This document shows positions 10,348 to 20,276 of a stretch of 64,000 bases of DNA, piece by piece; the stretch's first letter is position 1; each line of letters starts with the position of its first letter. A program made the position numbers and the translations under genes. Source of the stretch: an uncultured Elusimicrobia bacterium (GTDB taxonomy: Bacteria > Elusimicrobiota > Elusimicrobia > UBA1565 > UBA9628); the NCBI GenBank assembly GCA_903830945.1, contig CAIKVT010000036.1, forward strand, positions 174,346-238,345. Direction: 5' to 3'. The notes under the pieces were generated by a model, which saw only the letters and a list, made by a program, of their open reading frames with translations, did not search any database and was not told the origin of the DNA.

Positions 10348-10839
10348 ATGGACCACAAAAACAGCCTCGCCGCCGTCGTTCCCCTTATCCGCGTCGTTAA
10401 AGGCCTGCGCGTCATTCTGGACTCTGACCTGGCCCGCCTCTACGGCGTCACCACCAGCCGGCTCAACCAGCAGTTCCGGCGCAACCCCGGCAAGTTTCCC
10501 CCCGACTTCGCCTTCGTCCTGACGCCCGAGCAGACGACCCGGATGATGTCACAAATTGTTACATCATCCCCCAGAAGAAACTGGCGCAGCCTCCCCGTCG
10601 CCTACACTGAATACGGCGCCGTCATGGCCGCCAACGTCCTCAACAGCAAGCGGGCTTCCCAGATGAGCGTGGCCGTGGTGCGGGCCTTCATCCAACTGCG
10701 AAAGATAGCCGTCTCTCATGACGCCCTGGCCAAGAAACTGGGCCAGCTTCAGCGCCTTGGGCGCCATCATCGACCCGGGCCTGGGAGAGCAGACCAAGAA
10801 GCGGATAGGCTTCCTCCCGGACGGCAGAGGCGTCTCTGA
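10348..10839 (+). pseudogene. ORF6N-domain protein, probably frameshifted near its 3' end
   Basis: PLIRVVKGLRVILDSDLARLYGVTTSRLNQQFRRNPGKFPPDFAFVLT...NVLNSKRASQMSVAVVRAFIQLR is ORF6N; after KKLGQL the reading becomes RLGRHHRPGP, while a shifted frame reads SALGAIIDPGLGEQTKKRIGFLPDGRGV, closer to the usual ORF6N tail. Confidence 0.6.
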
Positions 10840-10944
10840 GAGCTAGCGCAGCGGCGGCGCGCCAAGCGAAGCCCGTCTGGATCGCAGTCGTGATACATGG
10901 CCATCCCAACGGCACAGCGGTCCCCCTGCGAGGGGGCCCGCTGG

Positions 10945-10973
10945 ACTCCGCACCTTCGGCGCGGAGTTGTTTT
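10945..10973 (+). terminator. Rho-independent terminator-like hairpin + T-rich tract
   Basis: CTCCGCaCCttcGGcGCGGAG followed by TTGTTTT. Confidence 0.5.
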
Positions 10974-10995
10974 AAAGGCGGGACGGATGCCGGCG

Positions 10996-13017
10996 TTAAG
11001 GCTGCACCACGGTGTAGCCGTAAGCGGGCAAAGTCCCCACCCAGCCGGTGTCCAGCCGCGAGTCTTGGAAGTCCACGGCCACGCTCTGGTCCGTAGGGTT
11101 GGCCAGCACCAGCGCCCCGGGCTTCTTCGCGCCTGCGGCTATCAGCGCATAGCCCACCCAGGCCGGGTCGCCTTGAGGACGCAGGGCCTTGAGCGAGGGA
11201 TCGCCCAGCTGGCCGCGCAACGCGATGGCCGCGCGGAACGTATCCTGATAGAACTGCGACACCGCAGGGTCGGCGTGCTGCCAGTCTACCAGCACCGGCA
11301 CGTTGAAGGGGATGGATTTCGGTTCCACATCCGGCCCCCCGCCCGCGTCGAAGCCGATCTCCTGCGAGCCGTAGAAAAGCTGTCCGCCCGGCAGCAGCAA
11401 GGTCAGCAAGGAGGCTCCCCGCATCCACGGTCCGAAGGCGCGTTCGGGCGAGGACTCGTCGTGGTTGCCGATGAAGTCCAGCATGTCCGAGCCGCCCTTC
11501 TGCCACTGTAGATACTCCACGCGCTCCAGCGCGGCGCGGATCCGGCCCGGTTTTCGGCTCTGCACCGCGTCGTACCAGCCCGTGTGGCCGCCAGGCCGGT
11601 CCATGTTGTTCTTGCCGTAGATGAGATCGAAGCCGCAGGCTGAGAGCGCGTCCCAGTCGTCGTAGCCCTCGGCCAGGAAGGCGGTCGCGGGATAGGCCGC
11701 CTTGATGGAGGTGATGAGCTGCTCCATGAACTCGCGCTGCGGCATGGAGACGCCCCAGGTCTTGGAGAAGTTGGCGTTTAAGTCGAGGTAGGCCATGTCC
11801 ACCCGGAAGCCGTCGATCGCGAAGCGCTCCACCCAGGAGCGCTCGATGCGTACCAGCTCGCGGCGCAGGCTCTCGTTTGAGTAATCCACCTGGGCCGTGT
11901 CGTTCCAGAAGGACACGATGCCGAAGACGCTGAAGCCGCCGTGATGGACCCACAGCTTTTTTCCCGTGGCCGGGTCGGCCTGGACGAAGTAGCCGTCATC
12001 CGGCGCGTCCGGATGGGTGGGATCGGCGTCTTTATGGAGGAAGAAGTCTGGATGGCGCATCAGGAGCGCGGAGTCCATGGACGTGTGGTTGGGCACGAAG
12101 TCGATGATGACCTTCATCCCCAGCTCGTGGGCGCGCGCGACGAAACCGCGGAAATCCTCCGGCGTTCCCAGCTCCGGGTTCAAGGACTCGTAATCCTTGA
12201 TGGAGTAGGGCGAGCCGCCGCCCGTGCCGGACTGGTTGCGTTCGCCGATGGGGAATATCCCCATCATCCAGACGGTATCGAAGCCCAGGTCTTTGATGTC
12301 TTGCAGGTCCTGGGTCTTGAGATCGGCGAAGAAAGGCTGGCCGCCGCCGGCCGGACGTCCTAAGGCGGCGCGCTTGCCCGCCAGGTTGTAGGCGCGGGGG
12401 AATATTTCGTAGATGCGGGCCTGGCGCAGCCATTGGCTCTTGTCCGAGGCCGCGACCTGCCGGCGCAGGGTCTCGGTGTACTGCCGCACGAAGTTCATGA
12501 GCTGGTCGTACTTGGCCGAGTCCGAATCGGGGCTGGAGATGAGGTCTTTGACATGCTTGCGGGCGTCTGCGGCCCAGGGGATGGGGGCGAGCAGGTCGTC
12601 GAGGTAATGGCCGTAATCCGCCAGGTGGTGGCGGATGGAGTCCGCGCCGTCGTCGGCCGCCACTCGGCCTTCGGCATAGACGAAGCCTTCCAGGCCCGCG
12701 GTTGGCGCGGTGCGGGCGACGGCGTGGTCCGGGTGGAAGACGAAGGGCCCGATCGCGGTGCCGTCGGATTTCGGGGTGCCGAGGCTCAGCAGGGAGCGCA
12801 TCTGCTGCAGGCGCTGATAGTTCGAATCGGGGCGGACCGGTACGGCGTTACGGGGGCTGCCGTCATAGAAGCGTTTGAGTCGTTCAGCCATGGAGTCTGC
12901 ATCCCTTGCGCTGCTGAGATTCTCCACCAAGGCCTTGGCCCCGGCCAGGGATGAGGATTGGGCATGGAGTGGTGCTGCGAGCAGCGGCGCCAGAAACAGC
13001 GTGACGGAGGCCAGCAT
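10996..13017 (-). CDS. Exported GH13 alpha-amylase family glycosidase
   Basis: Signal peptide; GFDTVWMMGIFPIGERNQSGTGGGSPYSI, MKVIIDFVPNHTS, FAIDGFRVDMAYLD, FLAEGYDDWD, IGNHDE. Confidence 0.9.
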   Translation of the reverse strand: MLASVTLFLAPLLAAPLHAQSSSLAGAKALVENLSSARDADSMAERLKRFYDGSPRNAVPVRPDSNYQRLQQMRSLLSLGTPKSDGTAIGPFVFHPDHAVARTAPTAGLEGFVYAEGRVAADDGADSIRHHLADYGHYLDDLLAPIPWAADARKHVKDLISSPDSDSAKYDQLMNFVRQYTETLRRQVAASDKSQWLRQARIYEIFPRAYNLAGKRAALGRPAGGGQPFFADLKTQDLQDIKDLGFDTVWMMGIFPIGERNQSGTGGGSPYSIKDYESLNPELGTPEDFRGFVARAHELGMKVIIDFVPNHTSMDSALLMRHPDFFLHKDADPTHPDAPDDGYFVQADPATGKKLWVHHGGFSVFGIVSFWNDTAQVDYSNESLRRELVRIERSWVERFAIDGFRVDMAYLDLNANFSKTWGVSMPQREFMEQLITSIKAAYPATAFLAEGYDDWDALSACGFDLIYGKNNMDRPGGHTGWYDAVQSRKPGRIRAALERVEYLQWQKGGSDMLDFIGNHDESSPERAFGPWMRGASLLTLLLPGGQLFYGSQEIGFDAGGGPDVEPKSIPFNVPVLVDWQHADPAVSQFYQDTFRAAIALRGQLGDPSLKALRPQGDPAWVGYALIAAGAKKPGALVLANPTDQSVAVDFQDSRLDTGWVGTLPAYGYTVVQP

Positions 13018-13220
13018 AGACGAGTTTAGGCATTATGGACTAAAAGACCCATATTGGGAAGAGTCTGAGGGCCTATTCCAATCTGGGACTTTAGGCCTAT
13101 TAGGGCCGGGCGATGTTATCAGAGGGGCTGGGGACATGGCCGTTGATGATACCAATCTTTGGGCTGGCGCCGTCAGGAGAAGGATCCCATGGCCCGCCGG
13201 CGGGTGCAGGGTCGCGCAGC

Positions 13221-14306
13221 CTACAGAGAGATCTTCATCCCTGATGAGGGCGAGATCTCGGGGTAGTCGGTATAACCTTCTGCGCCGCCACCATAGAACG
13301 TCGTTGGCCGAGGCGTATTGAGCGCCGCCTTCAGGGCAAAGCGCCGCGGCAGATCCGGATTCGCGATGAACAGTTGGCCGAAAGCCACCGCATCGGCGTC
13401 GCCGCGCGCGAGAATCGCCTCGGTGCTTTCTTGAGTGAACTTTTCGTTGGCGATGTAGATACCGCCGAAAGCGCGCTTGAGCCGCGGGCCGAGACTGTCG
13501 GGCCCAATATATTCGCGCGCGCAGATGAATGCGATGCCGCGGCGGCCGGCTTCTCTCGCGACGTAGCCAAAGCTCAGCGCCGGGTTTGAGTCACCCATCG
13601 ACTGTGCATCGCCGCGTGGCGCGAGATGCAGGCCGACGCGGCCCGCGCCCCATACGGCAACCGCCGCATCGACGACCTCGAGCATCAGGCGCGCGCGGTT
13701 CTCGATTGCGCCACCGTAATCGTCGGTGCGCAGGTTGGCGCCGTCCTGCAGGAACTGGTCGAGCAGATAGCCGTTGGCGCCATGCACTTCGACGCCATCG
13801 AAGCCGGCGGCCTGCGCATGCTGCGCGCCTTGTTTGTAGGCGGCGATGATGCCGGGGATCTCGCTGAGCTCCAAGGCGCGCGGAATGACGTACGGCGTTT
13901 CCGGGCGCACCAGTCTGACGGGGCCTTCCGGCGCGATCGCGCTTGGCGCAACCGGTAAGGCGCCGTTGAGAAACACCGGGTGGGAAATGCGCCCGCAGTG
14001 CCAGAGCTGCAGGAAGATGCGGCCGCCGGCTTCGTGTACCGCTTGCGTGACGAGCCGCCAGCCAGTCACTTGCTCCGGAGACCAGATGCCGGGTGTGTCC
14101 GCGTAACCGACGCCATCGGGAGTGACGACGGTCGCTTCGGAAATGATGAGCCCGGCCGATGCGCGCTGTGCGTAGTACTCGGCCATCAATGCATTGGGCA
14201 TACGCTTGGCGCCGGCACGGCTGCGCGTAAGCGGCGCCATGACGATGCGGTTGGGCAGGAGCAGATCGCCGATCCGCAGTGGATCGAAGAGAGTGGGCAT
14301 GTTCAT
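13221..14306 (-). CDS. Old Yellow Enzyme family NADH:flavin oxidoreductase / alkene (N-ethylmaleimide) reductase
   Basis: LFDPLRIGDLLLPNRIVMAPLTRSRA, QLWHCGRISHP, GFDGVEVHGANGYLLDQFLQDGANLRTDDYGG. Confidence 0.92.
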   Translation of the reverse strand: MNMPTLFDPLRIGDLLLPNRIVMAPLTRSRAGAKRMPNALMAEYYAQRASAGLIISEATVVTPDGVGYADTPGIWSPEQVTGWRLVTQAVHEAGGRIFLQLWHCGRISHPVFLNGALPVAPSAIAPEGPVRLVRPETPYVIPRALELSEIPGIIAAYKQGAQHAQAAGFDGVEVHGANGYLLDQFLQDGANLRTDDYGGAIENRARLMLEVVDAAVAVWGAGRVGLHLAPRGDAQSMGDSNPALSFGYVAREAGRRGIAFICAREYIGPDSLGPRLKRAFGGIYIANEKFTQESTEAILARGDADAVAFGQLFIANPDLPRRFALKAALNTPRPTTFYGGGAEGYTDYPEISPSSGMKISL

Positions 14307-14394
14307 CCTCCGGCCCTGTAGGGCCAGTAGAGATTATCATATGCGGCCTTTTGTCCCGCCGGCTCCGAAGGCGGTAGGGCGGAGTGATATTGTC

Positions 14395-14400
14395 TATAAT
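14395..14400 (+). promoter_or_regulatory. -10 box TATAAT, 7 nt before the radical SAM start codon
   Basis: tgtcTATAATctaattcATGgtcgag; predicted +1 falls at or next to the ATG. Confidence 0.5.
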
Positions 14401-14407
14401 CTAATTC

Positions 14408-15475
14408 ATGGTCGAGAATAAATATTCTCTCCCGAAATGGCTGGCCTGGGAGGTGACGGGCCGCTGTAATCTGGACTGCGTGCACTGCCGCGCCGGCACT
14501 CAGACCGTGGACGCCGATTTCACCACGGCGCAGGCCAAGGCGTTCATCCGTGATATCGTCTCTTTTTGCAAGCCGGTCCTGGTGCTTTCCGGTGGAGAGC
14601 CTCTGCTGCGGCCGGACCTCTTCGAGCTGGCGCGCTTCGGCACGGACCAGGGACTTAAGATGGCTTTAGCGACCAATGGGACCTTGGTCACCGATGAGGT
14701 CTGCGGCCGCATCAGGGACAGCGGAATCCGCATCGTAGCCTTGTCCTTGGATGGAGCCACGGCCGAGGTTCATGACGATTTTCGCCGTCAAAAAGGGGCC
14801 TTCGCCGGCACCATGAAGGCGGCCGAGGTTTTCCGCCGCCGCGGCATCGAGTTCATCGTCAATTCCTCCTTTACCAAGCGTAACCAAGCCGATATCCCCG
14901 CCGTCTACCGTCTGGCCAAAGCTATCGGCGCCAAGGCCTGGTATCTATTCATGGTGGTGCCCGCGGGGCGGGGCCGGGACATCATCGGCGAGCTCATCGG
15001 TAAAGAGGATTACGAAGATATCCTGGATTGGCATTACCAGGCCGAGAAGGACGAGGCCGAGATGCTGATGCGGCCGACCTGCGCTCCGCACTACTACAGG
15101 GTCATTGCGCAGAAGGCCAAGGATGGAGACATCGGCTACCACCGCCGCTCCCTGACCTTCTCCACCGGCGGGGCCAAGGGCTGCGTCTGCGCACAGAGCA
15201 TCGCTTTCATCGACCACCTGGGCAATGTGCAGCCTTGCTCCTATTTCCCGGTCGTGGCCGGCAACGTTAAGGAGAAGTCCTTCAAGGACATCTGGGTCGG
15301 CTCGGAATTGTTCCGATCTTTGCGCGACTTTAAGGGCTACAAGGGCCGCTGCGGGAGCTGCGAGTACCTGAAGGTCTGCGGGGGCTGCCGGGCCCGGGCG
15401 GAGCTTATGTCCGGAGATTATCTGGCCGAGGAGCCGATGTGCAGCTACGTGCCTTTGCGGATGAGAGCCTCCTGA
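14408..15475 (+). CDS. Radical SAM protein, AhbD-like (Fe-coproporphyrin III to heme type) with C-terminal SPASM-like cysteines
   Basis: [21 protein letters not shown] (CxxxCxxC), [17 protein letters not shown]-terminal [35 protein letters not shown]; overlaps hemE. Confidence 0.85.
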   Translation: MVENKYSLPKWLAWEVTGRCNLDCVHCRAGTQTVDADFTTAQAKAFIRDIVSFCKPVLVLSGGEPLLRPDLFELARFGTDQGLKMALATNGTLVTDEVCGRIRDSGIRIVALSLDGATAEVHDDFRRQKGAFAGTMKAAEVFRRRGIEFIVNSSFTKRNQADIPAVYRLAKAIGAKAWYLFMVVPAGRGRDIIGELIGKEDYEDILDWHYQAEKDEAEMLMRPTCAPHYYRVIAQKAKDGDIGYHRRSLTFSTGGAKGCVCAQSIAFIDHLGNVQPCSYFPVVAGNVKEKSFKDIWVGSELFRSLRDFKGYKGRCGSCEYLKVCGGCRARAELMSGDYLAEEPMCSYVPLRMRAS

Positions 15476-16506
15476 TGAATGACCGGTTCTTGAGGGCCTG
15501 CCGCAAGGAGAGCGTAGATACCGTGCCGGTGTGGATCATGCGCCAAGCCGGCCGCTACCTGCCTGAGTATATGGAAGTGCGCCGCAAGCATGCTTTCCTG
15601 GAACTGTGCAAGACGCCGGAGCTGGCCGTCCAGGTGACCCTCCAGCCCGTGGCGCGTCTGGGCGTGGACGCCGCCATCCTCTTCTCGGATATCCTGATCC
15701 CGGTCGAGGCGATGGGCGTGCCTCTGGAGTTCTTGGAATATCAAGGGCCGGTCCTGGGTAAGGGCGTGCGGGACCGGTCGGATGTGGGGGCTCTGCGCAT
15801 TCCGGACCCTGACCCGGCATTGGGATTCGTCATGGAGGCGATCCGCCTCTTGCGCCGCGAGCTGGCCGGCAAGGTCCCGCTCATTGGATTTTCCGGCCTG
15901 CCTTTCACCTTGGCGAGCTATATCGTGGAGGGGGGCAAGTCCCGGGACTTCGCGAGGCTGCGCTCGCTTATGAAGGATGACCCTAAGACCTTCGATTCGC
16001 TTATGGATAAGCTCGCGGCGACCACCATCGCTTATGTCGATGCGCAGATACAGGCCGGGGCGCAGGCCGTCCAGCTCTTCGATACCTGGGCCGGGGTACT
16101 CGAGCCGGACCAGTATATCTCCCAGGTCCTGCCCTACACGAGCCAGGTTGCCGAGGCTATACGGAAACGGGGCGTGCCGGTTATCCATTTCGTCGAGAAT
16201 TGTCTGCCGCTATTGCCGGCGCTGCGCCAGCTGCCGGTTGATGTGCTCTCGATAGATTGGCGCGTGCCGCTGGACCGGGCGGCCGATATCGTGGGGTCGA
16301 AGTTCGTCCTGCAGGGCAACTTGGACCCGGAGGCGCTTTTCAAATCCATTCCAGAAGTCGAGGCTGCCGCAGCCGAGGTCTTGCAGCATGGCCGCGCTGC
16401 GGGCGGGCATATCTTCAATCTGGGCCACGGCATCCTGCCTAAGACCGACCCGGAGACGGCTCGGGCTTTGGTCGAGGCCGTGCACCGGCTCGGGCGCAAG
16501 GGCTAG
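15475..16506 (+). CDS. hemE: Uroporphyrinogen decarboxylase
   Basis: PVWIMRQAGRYLPEYMEVR, DAAILFSDILIPVEAMG, GFSGLPFTLASYIVEGG, QGNLDPEAL. ATG at 15475 (TGATG overlap). Confidence 0.96.
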   Translation: MNDRFLRACRKESVDTVPVWIMRQAGRYLPEYMEVRRKHAFLELCKTPELAVQVTLQPVARLGVDAAILFSDILIPVEAMGVPLEFLEYQGPVLGKGVRDRSDVGALRIPDPDPALGFVMEAIRLLRRELAGKVPLIGFSGLPFTLASYIVEGGKSRDFARLRSLMKDDPKTFDSLMDKLAATTIAYVDAQIQAGAQAVQLFDTWAGVLEPDQYISQVLPYTSQVAEAIRKRGVPVIHFVENCLPLLPALRQLPVDVLSIDWRVPLDRAADIVGSKFVLQGNLDPEALFKSIPEVEAAAAEVLQHGRAAGGHIFNLGHGILPKTDPETARALVEAVHRLGRKG

Positions 16507-16509
16507 GTC

Positions 16510-17469
16510 ATGGCGCGCGTTGGAGTCGTGCTGCTCACCATGGGCGAGCCCGAGTCTCTCGACCAGGTCCGCCCTTACCTGCGCCAGATTTTGGCTGACC
16601 GGGATCTGGTGCGCCTGCCCATTCCGGCTTTCCAGCCGCTTTTTGCGCTGGTCGCCTCCGGTTGGCTCGGAAACGGACTGCGCCGCAGGCTTTCCGCTAT
16701 CGGCGGCGGCTCGCCCTTGGTGCGCCTGACCTACCAGCAAAGGGCGCAGCTCAAGGACGCCCTGCACGGCGTGGGAGATTTTCGCGTCTATGCGGCCATG
16801 CGCTACGGCCAGCCGTCGGCACGCGACGTCGTGGGCCGTATGATGGCCGACGGCGTGGAGAGGGCCGTGGCCCTGCCGCTTTACCCGCAGTACTGCCGCG
16901 CGACCACGGGCTCGAGTTTTCACGACTTGCACCGCAGCCTACAGGAGGCCCAGGCCCGCATTCCGGTCAGGGAGCTTCGCTCTTGGCCGCAGCACCCTGG
17001 TTATCTCGCGGCTTTAGCGGACCAGGTTTCCCGGTCCTTGGCCCTGGTCCCGGGTCAGAAAGCGCATCTCCTGTTCAGCGCGCATGGTGTTCCCCAGTCA
17101 TTCATAGACGCCGGGGACCCTTACTTGACGGAGATCGAGCTCACGGCCGAGGCGTTGCGCCGGCTCTTCCCGGACACGCCGAGCTCTTTGGCCTTTCAGA
17201 GCCGGACTGGCCGAGGCCGCTGGTTGGGTCCCGATACGGCTACGGAAGTCGTTCGTCTGGGTCGGGCCGCAGTCGAGGCTCTGGTGGTCGTGCCGCTGAG
17301 CTTCGTGAGCGACCATTCCGAGACTCTCTACGACCTCGACATCTCCCTGCGCGCGGTCGCGGCGCAGGCGGGTATCAAGACCTTCTTGCGCGTCCCGGCG
17401 CTCAATGATTCTCCGGCCTTTATCGCGGCGCTCAAGGATATGGTACTCTCCTCGGAGACGGCCGCATGA
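16510..17469 (+). CDS. hemH: Ferrochelatase family protein (HemH/CpfC)
   Basis: GVVLLTMGEPESL, LLFSAHGVPQSFID, AFQSRTGRGRWLGPDT, PLSFVSDHSETLYDLDI, RVPALNDSPAFI. Confidence 0.93.
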   Translation: MARVGVVLLTMGEPESLDQVRPYLRQILADRDLVRLPIPAFQPLFALVASGWLGNGLRRRLSAIGGGSPLVRLTYQQRAQLKDALHGVGDFRVYAAMRYGQPSARDVVGRMMADGVERAVALPLYPQYCRATTGSSFHDLHRSLQEAQARIPVRELRSWPQHPGYLAALADQVSRSLALVPGQKAHLLFSAHGVPQSFIDAGDPYLTEIELTAEALRRLFPDTPSSLAFQSRTGRGRWLGPDTATEVVRLGRAAVEALVVVPLSFVSDHSETLYDLDISLRAVAAQAGIKTFLRVPALNDSPAFIAALKDMVLSSETAA

Positions 17470-18872
17470 AGAGGATCGCGATCGTGGGCGGTGGGATATC
17501 GGGCCTGGCTACGGCCCATTATTTGCGCCAAGGGCTGCAAGCCGCGAGCCGATCCGCGGAACTCGTGCTCTTCGAGGCGCGCGGCTCGCCCGGCGGCACC
17601 ATGCGCACCTCCCGGGAGCAGGGCTTTACCATGGAATGGGGGCCTAACGGATTTTTGACAAACAAGCCTCACTCCTTGGAACTGGCGCGCCAACTCGGCC
17701 TTTCTGACCGGTTGCTGCGCTCCGCAGACCTAGCCCGCAAGCGCTTCGTCTTCTCCCAAGGCCGGATGCACCGGCTGGCGGAGACGCCCGGGGCTTTTCT
17801 GCAATCGAGCCTGCTCTCCGTGATGGGCCGTCTGCGGGTCCTGGCGGAGCCTTTCATCGCACCGCCTCTGTCGGGCGAGGATGAGTCCGTGGCCGATTTT
17901 GCGCGCCGGCGCCTGGGCAGCCAGGCGATGGAGAAGCTCATCGAGCCTATGACCGCGGGTGTGTTCGCGGGCAACCCCGACGAGCTTTCGCTGGCGTCTT
18001 GTTTTCCGCGCATCCATGAGCTGGAGACCCGCTACGGGGGGTTGATCAAAGCCATGCTGCGCCTGCGCTGGGAGAGGCGCCGCGATAGGGATCAGGCTGG
18101 GATGTCGGCCGGGCCGGGCGGCGTCATGACCTCTTTCGACACCGGCGTGCAGGCTTTAGTGGAGGTCCTAGCCGGGAAATTCTCCAAGGAATTGCAGCTG
18201 GCCTCCGAGGTCGAGACCGTGGGATACCGGGGGGGAAAGTTTCAGCTGGCGGTCAAGACCGGAGGGGCGCGTTCTGAGTGCGAGGCTGATGCTGTAGTGG
18301 TGGCGGCACCCGCCTATGCTGCCGGCGCTTTGCTGTGCGGCTTGGATGGGGCTCTCTCTGCCGATCTGGAAAGAATCCCTTACGCGCCCGTGGCGGTGGC
18401 GGCGCTGGGCTATGAGGCCGGGGCCTTGGCCTGGCCGCTGGATGGGTTCGGCTTTTTGGTTCCGAGGCTGGAAGGGCGGCGGATCCTGGGGGCTTTGTGG
18501 GATTCGAGCGTGTTCCCGGCCCGGGCCCCGCAAGGCCAGGCTTTGATCCGCGTGATGGTTGGAGGGGCGCGCCAACCGGAGCTGGCGCGTCTGCCGGAGG
18601 ATGAGTTGCTGGCCTTGGTGCGAGGGGAGATCTTGGGACTCATGGGCGTGTCGGCCCAGCCGGTCCTGGCGAAGGTCTTCTATCACAAGAGAGGCATACC
18701 ACAGTACTTGAAGGGACACGGCCGGCTCCTGGAGCGCGTTTCAACATGTCTGGCGTCTTGGCCAAGGCTGCATCTTAACAGCAACGCCTACCGGGGCGTG
18801 TCGCTCAACGACTGCGTCCTGCAGTCCAGACTGTGCGCGGAGCGCGTTTTGCGCGACCTGGAGATCCAATGA
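17466..18872 (+). CDS. hemY: FAD-dependent protoporphyrinogen/coproporphyrinogen oxidase (HemY/CgoX family)
   Basis: RIAIVGGGISGLATAHYL, EARGSPGGTMRTSREQGFTMEWGPNGFL, EPMTAGVFAGNPDELSL; 4-nt ATGA overlap with hemH. Confidence 0.92.
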   Translation: MKRIAIVGGGISGLATAHYLRQGLQAASRSAELVLFEARGSPGGTMRTSREQGFTMEWGPNGFLTNKPHSLELARQLGLSDRLLRSADLARKRFVFSQGRMHRLAETPGAFLQSSLLSVMGRLRVLAEPFIAPPLSGEDESVADFARRRLGSQAMEKLIEPMTAGVFAGNPDELSLASCFPRIHELETRYGGLIKAMLRLRWERRRDRDQAGMSAGPGGVMTSFDTGVQALVEVLAGKFSKELQLASEVETVGYRGGKFQLAVKTGGARSECEADAVVVAAPAYAAGALLCGLDGALSADLERIPYAPVAVAALGYEAGALAWPLDGFGFLVPRLEGRRILGALWDSSVFPARAPQGQALIRVMVGGARQPELARLPEDELLALVRGEILGLMGVSAQPVLAKVFYHKRGIPQYLKGHGRLLERVSTCLASWPRLHLNSNAYRGVSLNDCVLQSRLCAERVLRDLEIQ

Positions 18873-19774
18873 AACTACGAATGGGAACCCGCGGCTCGGT
18901 CCTGGCCCTGGCCCAATCCGGGCAGACGGTGGCGGCCCTTGCTTGTCTGCACCCAGGCCTGGAAGTGGAGACCATCCGCATCCAGACCAGCGGGGACCGC
19001 TTCCCCATCCAGAGCCCGGCCGAAGTCAGCGCTTTGGTTTCTGGGATCAAGGGTCTTTTCGTCAAAGAGATAGAAGAAGCCCTGGCCGATGGCCGCATCG
19101 ATTTCGCCGTGCACAGCGCCAAGGACCTACCTGCGCAACTTTTGTCCGGTTTGGCCATCGCCGCTTATCTCGAGCGCGAGGACCCGCGAGACGTGTTCAT
19201 TGGCCGGGGCGGGTTGCGTTGGGAGACTGCCGGGTCCGGGACTCGGATCGGGACATCCTCTCTGCGGCGGCGGGTTCAGCTTCTGGCGGCTAAGCCAGGA
19301 TTAGTCATGCTGCCCATGCGCGGCAACGTGGACACCCGCTTGCGTAAGCTCCAGGAAGGGTTTTGCGACGGCCTGGTTCTGGCCGGCGCCGGGCTGCGGC
19401 GTCTGGGCCTGGGCGGTATGCCGCACCAGCCGCTCTCCGAGGACCTTCTACTCCCCGCTCCGGGGCAGGGCGCTTTGGCCGTGGAGGTCCGGCAGGACCG
19501 GCGCGATGTGGTGGAACTCTTGGCCAAGCTCGATCACCGACAGACCCGTCTTGAGGTGGAGCTCGAGCGCGCCTTTCTAAAAGAGATGGGAGGCGGCTGC
19601 TCGGTCCCTCTGGCGGCCCGGGCCAGGCTGCGCGGGGCGGAAGCCGATTTCAGCGTCTTCTACTCGGAGCCCGATGGCTCGCGGTCCGTGCGTCTCGACG
19701 AGGTGTGCCGGGACCTGGCCAACAGTGAGAGCTTCGCGCGGAGCTTGGCTGACGATCTCCGCTCCCGGCGCTGA
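18869..19774 (+). CDS. hemC: Hydroxymethylbilane synthase (porphobilinogen deaminase)
   Basis: MKLRMGTRGSVLALAQSGQ, DFAVHSAKDLP, GTSSLRRRVQL, RGNVDTRLRKL, PAPGQGALAVE. ATG at 18869 overlaps the hemY stop. Confidence 0.96.
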   Translation: MKLRMGTRGSVLALAQSGQTVAALACLHPGLEVETIRIQTSGDRFPIQSPAEVSALVSGIKGLFVKEIEEALADGRIDFAVHSAKDLPAQLLSGLAIAAYLEREDPRDVFIGRGGLRWETAGSGTRIGTSSLRRRVQLLAAKPGLVMLPMRGNVDTRLRKLQEGFCDGLVLAGAGLRRLGLGGMPHQPLSEDLLLPAPGQGALAVEVRQDRRDVVELLAKLDHRQTRLEVELERAFLKEMGGGCSVPLAARARLRGAEADFSVFYSEPDGSRSVRLDEVCRDLANSESFARSLADDLRSRR

Positions 19775-19786
19775 ACGACGGGGTCC

Positions 19787-20245
19787 TCAGCCGCAGATGC
19801 CGAGCATCTGCAGGAAGGTCTCCTCCAGGCGTTGGGCCATGATGAGAGAGAACCTCCGGTAGAACTCGTAGCCCAGCTTCTGGTCTTTGTCGAACTTGCC
19901 CCGGATGCACTTGCCGTCGAAGGCCAGGGCCACCACCGGCTCCACGGCCCGGGCGGCCAGATGCCAGCGATAGGGCGGGATGAGCCAGGACCAGCCCAGC
20001 AGCTCGTCGGGGCCCAGGGTCTGGATGGTGAGGGGCCGGTGCGGCTTGGCGGGCAATTCGACCGCCACCTTGCCCTGGCGTATGAGGTAGAAGCGGTCCG
20101 CGTTCTCACCGGCCTGGAAGAGGAACTTGCCCGCTTCGGTCCGGGTGTTCTTGGCGCATCCGGTCAGAAGCTCCAGATACGGCTTCGGCAAGTCTTTGAG
20201 GAACTCATGCCTTGCCAAAATTGATTGCAGGCTTTTTTTCTCCAT
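19787..20245 (-). CDS. Cyclic nucleotide-binding (CNBD/CRP-like) domain protein, no obvious HTH
   Basis: HEFLKDLPKPYLELLTGCAKNTRTEAGKFLFQAGENADRFYLIRQGKVAVE. Confidence 0.82.
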   Translation of the reverse strand: MEKKSLQSILARHEFLKDLPKPYLELLTGCAKNTRTEAGKFLFQAGENADRFYLIRQGKVAVELPAKPHRPLTIQTLGPDELLGWSWLIPPYRWHLAARAVEPVVALAFDGKCIRGKFDKDQKLGYEFYRRFSLIMAQRLEETFLQMLGICG

Positions 20246-20276
20246 GGCGCGCCTCCTGGGGCGGTCCGCGGCGGAC

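Noticed and set aside
13018-13220. Possible small ncRNA in the amylase upstream region
   Set aside because: Contains repeated GGCC/TAGG words but no recognisable riboswitch or structured RNA signature by eye; kept only as part of the motif finding.
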